A DNA stretch of 10,633 nt from an archaeon UBA55 (GTDB taxonomy: Archaea; Undinarchaeota; Undinarchaeia; Undinarchaeales; Undinarchaeaceae), in NCBI GenBank assembly GCA_002495465.1, contig DAFN01000009.1, forward strand, positions 24,419 to 35,051, in the 5' to 3' direction. Each line of letters starts with the position of its first letter. The first letter of the stretch is position 1. The position numbers and the translations under genes are program-made. Positions 1 through 6,010 of this stretch are shown piece by piece. The notes beneath the pieces were generated by a model that worked only from the letters and a program-made list of their open reading frames with translations, made no database searches and had not been told where the DNA came from.

Positions 1-1
1 A

Positions 2-343
2 CATCTTAATCTCGGTCTTGGAAAAATCAAGAATGTAAAGACTCCGGTACTTATTGAGGGACATCTCCAGGTTTATCAGATGTATACCATCCAGCTCAAT
101 GACAAAAGTACAAGGGACGCACTTCAGAATCACCTGACCAAAAATGGAATCAACACAAAAGTATATTTCAATCCTGTTCATCTCAAAACAGTTTACAAAA
201 ACATGGGCTGTTCAGAAGGAGACCTGCCTAAAACTGAGGCTCTCTCTGGAAAAGTTCTGACTCTTCCAATGTATCCATCTCTTACTGAGGCTGAAATGGA
301 TCATATAATAAATTCTGTGGAGGAGTTTTTCAACAATGCCTAA
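2..343 (+). CDS. DegT/DnrJ/EryC1/StrS-family sugar aminotransferase, C-terminal part (5' end cut)
   Basis: The reading frame is open from base 2 and the gene begins before the window; 113 codons remain. The visible part matches the C-terminal small domain of PLP-dependent DegT/StrS aminotransferases: a VYQMYTIQL strand, a stretch on a half-length NHLTKNGINTKV helix-turn, the PVHL element, and the closing LPKTEALSGKVLTLPMYPSL block that is characteristic of the family, followed by a helix ending EEFFNNA. These enzymes transfer an amino group from glutamate to a keto sugar attached to a nucleotide. The PLP lysine lies upstream and cannot be checked. An ATG at 80 is an internal methionine, not the start. 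The stop overlaps the next gene by 8 bp, so the two are probably co-translated and share a nucleotide-sugar pathway. The exact sugar is not inferable. Confidence 0.85.
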   Translation, partial: HLNLGLGKIKNVKTPVLIEGHLQVYQMYTIQLNDKSTRDALQNHLTKNGINTKVYFNPVHLKTVYKNMGCSEGDLPKTEALSGKVLTLPMYPSLTEAEMDHIINSVEEFFNNA

Positions 344-1745
344 GCTTGAGGACATGCTAATAAACCAGTCAACTTCCATTAAAGAAGCAATGGCTGCTAT
401 AGACAGAGCAGGAATAAGAATGGCTCTCATCGTTGACGATAATCAGAAGCTTAAGGGAATAGTTACTGACGGAGATATACGTAGAGGAATCCTCAAAGGA
501 GCTGGAAATGATGAGTTGGTCTCAACTGTTATGAATGATGCCCCTCTTGTTGCCGAAGAGACTCTACCTCATCAGGACATTCTGGACTTGCTCAAGACAA
601 ACAAAGTTCTTGGAATACCACTTCTTTCAGAAAGCGGAAAAGTTCTCGATATGCTCCTTCTGGAGGGCAACGATGTTCTCTCATACACAAAACACACTAT
701 TGAAAAGAAGCATCTCAGGAAAATACTTGTAATCGGTGGAGCAGGGTACATTGGCTCCGTTCTTGTCAGAAAGCTCCTTGACAAGGGCTACAAGGTAAAA
801 GTCCTCGATAATTTCTTATACGGAAACGAGTCCCTATCTTCAATAGAATCTGATGATCTTACCATCCTCGAAGGGGATACTCGGCATATAGAGGATGTTA
901 CTGAAGCCGTCCAGGATGTTGATGCAGTGGTGCACCTTGCTGAGCTTGTAGGAGATCCTGCATCAAGTCTAAATCCAAAACTCACTCAGGATATTAACTA
1001 TCTTGCAACACGCAACGTTTCCTCTGTCTGCAAACACTTCCATCTTAACAGGTTTGTTTATGCCTCATCCTGCTCTGTCTACGGAGAATCTGAAGAAGGA
1101 AATCTGCTTACAGAAGAATCTCCTCTCAATCCAGTTTCTCTTTATGCAAAAATGAAGATAGCTGCTGAGAAAGCTCTTGTTGAAATGAAGGATGACAGCT
1201 TCAGACCGACAATCCTGAGGCTTGGAACTGTCTTTGGTCCCTCTCCTCGTCCCAGATTTGACCTTGTCGTTAATCTTCTCACAGCAAAGGCTGTAAGAGA
1301 CGGCAAAATAACAATTTTCGGAGGCGATCAGTGGAGACCTAATGTCCATGTTGAAGACGTAGCTGAAACTATTATTTCTGTCCTGGAAGCTCCCTTAGAT
1401 AAGGTCGGAGGAGAAGTATTCAATGTCGGTTCAGAGGAAAACAACCACACTATAAACGAACTTGGGGATATTATTAAAAATCAAGTTCCTTCTGCCGAAC
1501 TTGTAATAGAAGAAAAAGATATTGATAAAAGGGATTACATGGTTGACTTCACAAAACTCAGAGAAGGTCTCGGAGTCAAACTTCAGAGAACAGTAAATGA
1601 CGGAATAGCCGGAATAATTTCCTTCCTGGAAAGCCACACGGACTTCAACTACGAGGATTCAAAGTACAGCAATGTCAAATTCCTTGAACAGGGAAAGCTT
1701 ACAGAATTCCTTTCTAATGGCGAGGCAAAAACAGAAACTATTTAA
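336..1745 (+). CDS. CBS-domain pair fused to NAD-dependent nucleotide-sugar epimerase/dehydratase (extended SDR)
   Basis: 469 residues in two parts. Residues 1-118 form a tandem CBS pair (hallmarks VTDGDIRRGIL near 43-53 and a second repeat around 65-115), resembling the CBS pairs at the N-terminus of some sugar-nucleotidyltransferases. Residues 128-432 are an extended short-chain dehydrogenase: the NAD-binding GGAGYIG (134-140), an acidic residue after the second strand (D158), the serine-rich SSCSVYG (244-250), catalytic Y270 and K274 of YxxxK, and the substrate-side RPNVHVEDVA stretch. The tail carries a KYSNVK motif seen in some epimerases of this class. By family it should epimerise or dehydrate an NDP-sugar with bound NAD; the CBS pair probably senses an adenine nucleotide (inference). 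A normal SDR is about 310 residues, so the extra length is the CBS part. The start overlaps the upstream aminotransferase and has GGAGGAG at 319-325. Confidence 0.88.
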   Translation: MPKLEDMLINQSTSIKEAMAAIDRAGIRMALIVDDNQKLKGIVTDGDIRRGILKGAGNDELVSTVMNDAPLVAEETLPHQDILDLLKTNKVLGIPLLSESGKVLDMLLLEGNDVLSYTKHTIEKKHLRKILVIGGAGYIGSVLVRKLLDKGYKVKVLDNFLYGNESLSSIESDDLTILEGDTRHIEDVTEAVQDVDAVVHLAELVGDPASSLNPKLTQDINYLATRNVSSVCKHFHLNRFVYASSCSVYGESEEGNLLTEESPLNPVSLYAKMKIAAEKALVEMKDDSFRPTILRLGTVFGPSPRPRFDLVVNLLTAKAVRDGKITIFGGDQWRPNVHVEDVAETIISVLEAPLDKVGGEVFNVGSEENNHTINELGDIIKNQVPSAELVIEEKDIDKRDYMVDFTKLREGLGVKLQRTVNDGIAGIISFLESHTDFNYEDSKYSNVKFLEQGKLTEFLSNGEAKTETI

Positions 1746-1747
1746 TA
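1739..1747 (+). promoter_or_regulatory. Candidate TATA box for the small membrane protein gene
   Basis: TATTTAATA spans the stop codon of the CBS-epimerase gene. Its first base is 29 bp before the ATG at 1768, the same spacing seen for the better promoters of the window, so a leaderless transcript would begin at or next to that ATG. AT-rich matches this short occur by chance. Confidence 0.4.
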
Positions 1748-1767
1748 GGCAATTCTTTATGCCAGTT

Positions 1768-1998
1768 ATGGTACGAAAGTCCAAAAAAACCAAAGAAGAG
1801 CAAAGAGTAATGTTCGCAGTGGAAGAGATTGTTCTCAGCTTTGTAGGCTCTCTTGTGCTCGCTTTCGGTTTTGTCGTTATCTCGACAGCTGAAGGAAGCA
1901 CTTTCTGGGCCAACTTTGTTCTGGGCCTCTTTGTGGTCTGGCTAGGATTGCTCCTCTTTACTGTACCTTTAATCAGAAAGATTGAAGAGCTCATGTAA
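1768..1998 (+). CDS. Small two-helix membrane protein, unknown function
   Basis: 76 residues from the chosen start. A lysine/arginine-rich N-terminus (RKSKKTKEEQR) is followed by two hydrophobic segments, about residues 21-39 and 47-69, separated by a short polar turn (STAEGSTFW), and a short charged end (RKIEELM). The positive-inside rule puts both ends in the cytoplasm. I do not recognise a family. The same frame stays open upstream, with alternative ATGs at 1759, 1717 and 1672; the last two would overlap the epimerase gene. I chose 1768 because it lies 29 bp from the TATA-like box at 1739-1747 and no ribosome-binding site supports an earlier start; 1759 remains possible. It could also be read from the upstream operon. 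Confidence 0.6.
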   Translation: MVRKSKKTKEEQRVMFAVEEIVLSFVGSLVLAFGFVVISTAEGSTFWANFVLGLFVVWLGLLLFTVPLIRKIEELM

Positions 1999-1999
1999 T

Positions 2000-2070
2000 T
2001 AGCTTACCTGATGATTTCAGCTCCAGCGTGAGCTTGGATTGCCCTCTTAATCAACTGACAGCATAAGCTA
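2000..2070 (+). ncRNA. Possible C/D-box sRNA (weak candidate)
   Basis: TGATGA at 2009-2014 matches the core of a C box, and CTGA at 2055-2058 matches a D box. They are 40 bases apart, about the room needed for two 12-base guides plus internal D' and C' boxes. Flanking them is a perfect 7-base inverted repeat, TAGCTTA at 2000-2006 and TAAGCTA at 2064-2070, that could close the molecule. Against it: the base before TGATGA is C rather than a purine, the stem is not flush with the boxes, the internal boxes are poor (GTGA at 2028-2031 for D', no clear C'), and the right arm overlaps the acdB promoter. A weak TATA-like TTTAATCA near 1968-1975 could drive it. Confidence 0.22.
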
Positions 2071-2076
2071 TTAATA
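2069..2076 (+). promoter_or_regulatory. TATA box of the acd operon
   Basis: TATTAATA begins 30 bp before the acdB ATG, giving a predicted transcript that starts at the first codon. The purine/A-rich GCATAAGC just upstream could serve as the BRE. No Shine-Dalgarno site precedes acdB, which fits a leaderless mRNA. Confidence 0.6.
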
Positions 2077-2098
2077 CACGCCTCAATTAACACTTTTT

Positions 2099-2749
2099 AT
2101 GAGAGTTCTCACGGAGATACAATCCAAAAAGCTCCTCAAGGACCATGGCATAAAGACGACTAAACAGATTTTCGCTGCATCTCCTCAGGAAGCCGCCTCT
2201 GCTGCGTCGAAACTTGGATTTCCTCTTGTAATGAAAATAGTTTCTCCTGATATAACGCATAAGACGGAAGTTGATGGTGTCCGTGTTGATATAAAATCTA
2301 TTCCTGAAGTGATAGAAAGCTACAAGTCTATAATCTCCTCAGCAAGAAAGGCAAGACCAAAAGCAGTTATTGAAGGAGTCTCAGTGCAGGAAATGGCGGA
2401 CGGCGTTGAAATAATAATCGGGGTCTCAAGGGATTCTCAGTTCGGACCCGTAATTATGATTGGTACTGGCGGAATTTTTGTTGAAGTTCTGAAGGATGTA
2501 TCTTTCAGAGTGGCTCCAATAAGTGAAAGTGATGCTCTTGAGATGATTTCAGAAATAAAGGGAAACATCCTTCTAAAAGGTGTCCGCGGAAAAAAGCCCA
2601 GCGACCTAAAGTCCCTTGTTTCAATGCTTTTAAAAATGTCAAAGCTCGCAATGTCTGATGAAAGTATACTTGAGATAGATATGAATCCAGTCTTCGTAAA
2701 TCCTTCTGGAGCAATGGCGGCGGACGCCAGGGTAGTTCTTGACAAATGA
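2099..2749 (+). CDS. acdB: ADP-forming acetyl-CoA synthetase, beta subunit (ATP-grasp)
   Basis: 216 residues, close to the usual size of separate archaeal beta subunits (about 230). It is an ATP-grasp domain: the early KIVSPDITHKTEVDGVRV block (46-63) contains H54, which by position corresponds to the beta-subunit histidine that carries phosphate in characterised enzymes. The conserved GGIFVEVLKDVSFRVAPIS region, LLKGVRGKKPSD, and EIDMNPVFV near the C-terminus complete the nucleotide and metal sites. With the alpha subunit it catalyses acyl-CoA + ADP + Pi = acid + ATP + CoA in the cytosol, the main substrate-level phosphorylation step of many fermentative archaea. One small deviation is aspartate in HKTEVDGV, where many homologues have glycine. 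It is the first gene of a four-gene operon, probably leaderless, and its stop overlaps the next start by 4 bp. Acyl-CoA specificity (acetyl, aryl or branched) cannot be read from the sequence. Confidence 0.92.
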   Translation: MRVLTEIQSKKLLKDHGIKTTKQIFAASPQEAASAASKLGFPLVMKIVSPDITHKTEVDGVRVDIKSIPEVIESYKSIISSARKARPKAVIEGVSVQEMADGVEIIIGVSRDSQFGPVIMIGTGGIFVEVLKDVSFRVAPISESDALEMISEIKGNILLKGVRGKKPSDLKSLVSMLLKMSKLAMSDESILEIDMNPVFVNPSGAMAADARVVLDK

Positions 2750-3420
2750 AAACATCAAAGGAAAAAATACAAATGCGGGCCCTCAGATCATTCGGAATTC
2801 TCATAGCAAGCTTCATAATTTTCTTTGGTCTGCTCGCTTCTGTTCAGGGATACAATATAGAGAAGGTTACTCAAAAAGATGTTCTCCTGGATGCCTTAGA
2901 GCCTATGTTTTCAAACATGCTTGAAGAAGAGTGTGCTGAGGCAGGAGAATTTAAGGATTCCTGTATTGCGCAAGCTAGCAGTTCCATTAATCTCTCAGAA
3001 AAGATAGATGGTCTCTATACGGCATCAGTAAAGATCCCCTTAATTGGTGCTATAAGTCTTTACTCTCTGAATTCCATAGCGTCTGCTTCACAGGGAAGCG
3101 GTCTTATGGTAGCAGCCGCTGGAATCCTTCTAATTCTTTTTATTCTGAAAGATAAACTAAAAATACTAAAAATTCTGGGAGGGCTCTTCGTTTCACTCTC
3201 TGTCGCGACTTATGGTGGTGCCTTCCTTGTGGAAAAAGCAATCCTTCCAAGACTCCTGTCCGGACAGCTGTCGGCTGTCGTCTCTCTGGCGGATTTCTTC
3301 AGCTCCCAGCTCCTCAATTTTCAGTTCTATGTAGGAAAGCTCTTCTTAATTGCCGGGATTTCCGTGTATGCATCTTATTTCCTAATACGGAAATACCTTT
3401 TTTCGGAGGTAGGTAAATGA
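2746..3420 (+). CDS. Four-helix membrane protein of unknown function in the acd operon
   Basis: 224 residues with a basic N-terminus and four hydrophobic segments, about 15-35, 117-134, 141-162 and 196-214. Between the first two lies an 80-residue polar stretch, predicted to be outside the cell, with a cysteine pair at 63 and 73 (EECAEAGEFKDSC) that could form a disulfide. Segments two and three are joined by a very basic loop (KDKLKILK) expected on the cytoplasmic side. I recognise no family and no catalytic motif. Both ends overlap the neighbouring genes by 4 bp (ATGA), so it is translated together with acdB and the aminotransferase. That coupling suggests a role linked to the same metabolism, for example transport or anchoring, but nothing in the protein proves it. 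No Shine-Dalgarno site is visible before its ATG. A later start at residue 10 is possible. Confidence 0.8.
   Translation: MKTSKEKIQMRALRSFGILIASFIIFFGLLASVQGYNIEKVTQKDVLLDALEPMFSNMLEEECAEAGEFKDSCIAQASSSINLSEKIDGLYTASVKIPLIGAISLYSLNSIASASQGSGLMVAAAGILLILFILKDKLKILKILGGLFVSLSVATYGGAFLVEKAILPRLLSGQLSAVVSLADFFSSQLLNFQFYVGKLFLIAGISVYASYFLIRKYLFSEVGK
3405..3410 (+). promoter_or_regulatory. Shine-Dalgarno site of the aminotransferase
   Basis: GGAGGT lies 6 bases before the ATG at 3417, inside the end of the membrane protein gene. It supports this start and shows that operon-internal genes here use ribosome-binding sites. Confidence 0.75.
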
Positions 3421-4592
3421 GTCCTATACTTTCTTCTGTTGAAAGTTCAATAACAGAATCCCCAATAAGGAGAATAGCACAGCTTCTCGAAAAGGCAGGA
3501 GATGATTCAAGCATAATAAGTTTTGGCGGTGGAGCTCCGAGCCTCGCCCCTCCAAAAGAGGTTGTTGATGCAATGATATCCTCGTTGAGAAAAGACCCTT
3601 TCAAGGCGGTATCTTACACATCAACAAAGGGTCTTCCAAGCCTCCGCGAAAAGATAGCAGAAGACCTTACAAAAAGCGGGGATTCTGTCGATTCAAATCA
3701 GATTGCTCTGTCAACCGGAGCAACTGGCGGTCTTTTTATGGCGCTTGAGGACATAGTAAATCCTGGAGACGAAGTAATAGTTTCAGATCCAACATATGTC
3801 GGATATGAAGGTCCGGCTCTTATAGAAAGGGCGAAACTCCGTCGCATTCCGGTCAAAAAGGAAAACGACTTTCAGCTAACACCAGATGCTGTGAATGAGA
3901 CTATTACAAAGAAAACAAAAATAATTATCATACTGTCTCCTGACAATCCAACTGGTAGGATTCAGAAAAAGAAAAATGTCAAAGGGATAGCTGACATAGC
4001 CAAAGACAACAATCTCTGGATTGTATCTGATGATACTTACAAAGACATAATCTATGAAGGGAGCCACACATATATTCACAAGTACGCCCCAGAAAACACA
4101 ATAACTGCCTGTACCTTTTCAAAATCTTCTTCGATTCCAGGTCTTCGTCTTGGATACGTATACGGTCCTAAAGAAGCAATAGACGGCATAACAAAATTCA
4201 GCCAGTATGTAATGCTCTGTACAAATAAACTCAGCCAGGCTGCGGCTGAGGCCTTTTACCCTGTCAAAGAAACTTACCTCAATACAAGAGTTATCCCAAC
4301 ATACAAGAAAAGGCGTGATGTAATGGGGAATATGATAAAAAAACATCTTTCAGTCTGTGACTATGTGAAGCCGCAGGGAGCATTTTATTATTTTCTTGAC
4401 TTGTGTGACTCAAAACTTGACGATGAAGAGTTCTGCAATCGCCTTCTTGAGGAACAGAAAGTCGTGGCAATCCCCGGCAAGTATTTCGGAAATGAAGGGA
4501 AGGGTCACATAAGGCTGACTTTCGTTTCAGAAAACGAAAAACGCATAGAAGAAGGAATTCTTAAAATAAAAGATTTTATGGAGGAATTATGA
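3417..4592 (+). CDS. PLP-dependent class I/II aminotransferase
   Basis: 391 residues, the normal length for fold-type I aminotransferases. Visible hallmarks: SFGGGAPS (35-42) for the substrate-binding N-terminal loop, STGATGGL (99-106) for the PLP phosphate loop, SPDNPTG (174-180) with N177, SDDTYKD (204-210) with D205 facing the pyridine nitrogen and Y208, SKSSSIPGLRLGY with the Schiff-base lysine K236 and R243, and HIRLTF with the carboxylate-binding R366. It most resembles the aspartate/aromatic/2-aminoadipate (MocR-like domain) group that moves an amino group from an amino acid to 2-oxoglutarate. Amino acid preference is not readable. It sits between the two subunits of ADP-forming acetyl-CoA synthetase with ATGA overlaps on both sides, which points to catabolic use: making a 2-oxoacid that is later oxidised to an acyl-CoA. 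Biosynthetic use cannot be excluded. Confidence 0.9.
   Translation: MSPILSSVESSITESPIRRIAQLLEKAGDDSSIISFGGGAPSLAPPKEVVDAMISSLRKDPFKAVSYTSTKGLPSLREKIAEDLTKSGDSVDSNQIALSTGATGGLFMALEDIVNPGDEVIVSDPTYVGYEGPALIERAKLRRIPVKKENDFQLTPDAVNETITKKTKIIIILSPDNPTGRIQKKKNVKGIADIAKDNNLWIVSDDTYKDIIYEGSHTYIHKYAPENTITACTFSKSSSIPGLRLGYVYGPKEAIDGITKFSQYVMLCTNKLSQAAAEAFYPVKETYLNTRVIPTYKKRRDVMGNMIKKHLSVCDYVKPQGAFYYFLDLCDSKLDDEEFCNRLLEEQKVVAIPGKYFGNEGKGHIRLTFVSENEKRIEEGILKIKDFMEEL
4580..4584 (+). promoter_or_regulatory. Shine-Dalgarno site of acdA
   Basis: GGAGG, four bases before the ATG at 4589, within the last codons of the aminotransferase gene. It fixes the acdA start at the ATGA overlap. Confidence 0.7.
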
Positions 4593-5971
4593 GTTCAAAA
4601 AACGGAATGAAACAACTCTTCAATCCAGAAAGCATTGCAGTAATTGGGGCTTCTCATAATCCCAGCAAGGTCGGAAGCATAATTCTAAAGAATCTAAAAG
4701 AAGGCGGTTTTACAGGAAGCCTATATCCTGTCAATCCTGACACAGCTCCTATATTGGGACTTAAGACTTACAGCTCAATCGGCAGAGTAAAGGGACAGGT
4801 TGACCTCGCAATAATATCAACTCCTGCAAAAACCGTTCCAAAAATACTCGAGGATTGCGGCCGCTCCGGAGTAAAGGCTGTAGTTATAATTTCAAGCGGT
4901 TTCAAGGAAATCGGTGATAAGGGTGAGAAGCTTGAAGATGACTTAAAGAAAATAATAGAGAGGCACGGACTCACAGTAGTCGGTCCCAATTGTCTCGGAG
5001 TTTATGATTCAGATTCCGGAATTGACACAATTTTCTTGCCAAGTTACAGAATGGGACGTCCAAAACACGGTAACATTTCCTTTATTTCTCAGTCAGGGGC
5101 ATTTGGATCTGCTCTTCTTGACTGGAGTGCTGAAGAGGGATTTGGAATCAGCAAATTCATATCTTACGGAAACGCTGCTGACGTTGATGAGGTCGATCTT
5201 CTCGAATACCTCGGAAATGATAAGGATACTAAAGTAATCTCCATGTATCTTGAAGGAGCCTCGCGCCCCAGGGAGCTCATAGAGATTGGAAAGAAAGTAA
5301 CAAAAAAGAAGCCAGTTGTGTGCCTAAAAGTTGGTAGGACAGAAGCTGGCGTAAAGGCTGCTGCATCTCACACCGGATCTCTCTCAGGTTCTGATGAAAT
5401 ATATTCAGCGGCCTTTAAACAGGCAGGAATTCTCCGTGCAGATACAATAGAGGAAATGTTTGATTATGCTCGCGCGTTTGCCTCTCAGCCACAACTAAAA
5501 GGGAACCGGCTCGCCATAATAACTGATGGAGGCGGTTTTGGAGTTATGGCAGCAGATTCTGCTGAGAAACACGGTCTGAAGATGGCAGAACTCTCTAAAA
5601 GAACTAAAAACTTTCTAAAAAAATCCCTAGTTCCCTACGCCTCTCTCGGCAATCCAATAGATTTGACTGGCGTTGCAAATGATAAGCACTATGCAGCAGC
5701 CATAGACGCCTGTATGGCTGATTCAAAGGTGGACTGTATCTTGGTTATTCTACTCTTACAGCCTCCTAATGTCAGCTCAGATGCCATTGAGACTCTCATC
5801 GAAATTAATTCTCAGCACCGAAAACCAATGCTTGTTTGTAGCGCAGGCGGTCGTTACACAAAAACCCATACTGACATACTCGAAGATTCAGGGATTCCTG
5901 TCTTTCCAACCCCTGACAGAGCCGCAAAAGCAATGGCAGCCCTTTACAAGTATTCAAAAATTAAAAATTAA
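4589..5971 (+). CDS. acdA: ADP-forming acetyl-CoA synthetase, alpha subunit
   Basis: 460 residues, the usual size for a separate alpha subunit. A CoA-binding Rossmann domain covers about 9-135 (SIAVIGASHNPSKVGSIIL at 15-33, VGPNCLGV at 131-138). The first succinyl-CoA-synthetase-like flavodoxin domain follows (FISQSGAFG at 165-173) and holds ASHTGSLSGSD with the catalytic H261 that is phosphorylated during turnover. A second such domain covers about 305-455 (ITDGGGFGVMAAD at 311-323). All key parts are intact. The subunit binds acyl-CoA and forms the acyl-phosphate, passing phosphate to the acdB subunit to make ATP. It is the last gene of the operon; alpha and beta are usually neighbours or fused, but here two genes lie between them. 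No T-rich terminator follows; the sequence after the stop is A-rich. Confidence 0.94.
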   Translation: MSSKNGMKQLFNPESIAVIGASHNPSKVGSIILKNLKEGGFTGSLYPVNPDTAPILGLKTYSSIGRVKGQVDLAIISTPAKTVPKILEDCGRSGVKAVVIISSGFKEIGDKGEKLEDDLKKIIERHGLTVVGPNCLGVYDSDSGIDTIFLPSYRMGRPKHGNISFISQSGAFGSALLDWSAEEGFGISKFISYGNAADVDEVDLLEYLGNDKDTKVISMYLEGASRPRELIEIGKKVTKKKPVVCLKVGRTEAGVKAAASHTGSLSGSDEIYSAAFKQAGILRADTIEEMFDYARAFASQPQLKGNRLAIITDGGGFGVMAADSAEKHGLKMAELSKRTKNFLKKSLVPYASLGNPIDLTGVANDKHYAAAIDACMADSKVDCILVILLLQPPNVSSDAIETLIEINSQHRKPMLVCSAGGRYTKTHTDILEDSGIPVFPTPDRAAKAMAALYKYSKIKN

Positions 5972-5973
5972 AA

Positions 5974-5981
5974 CTTAAATA
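5974..5981 (+). promoter_or_regulatory. Candidate TATA box for the Ig-like surface protein gene
   Basis: CTTAAATA, 37 bp before the ATG at 6011, which predicts a leader of about 7 bases. A GGGAG directly before the ATG (6005-6009) is too close to be a convincing ribosome-binding site. Confidence 0.45.
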
Positions 5982-6010
5982 CACAGAGCCCATATACGCT
6001 ATGTGGGAGA

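Noticed and set aside
80..343. Separate 87-residue gene starting at the ATG at 80
   Set aside because: The frame is open to base 2 and the upstream residues continue the DegT-family pattern, so this ATG is an internal methionine of a truncated gene.
1065..1349. Minus-strand open frame inside the epimerase gene
   Set aside because: It lies opposite a gene with strong family motifs and its translation shows no recognisable domain. Other minus-strand frames inside 2437-2816, 6592-6921, 8652-8938 and 9896-10474 were dropped for the same reason.
1672..1767. Longer N-terminus for the small membrane protein (starts at 1672, 1717 or 1759)
   Set aside because: The 1672 and 1717 starts would overlap the epimerase by 29-74 bp, have no ribosome-binding site, and lie upstream of the best TATA-like box. 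The start at 1759 is close and not excluded.
5950..5985. Terminator after acdA
   Set aside because: The plus strand is A-rich here, not T-rich, and no hairpin is seen; the acd transcript may read on or end elsewhere.
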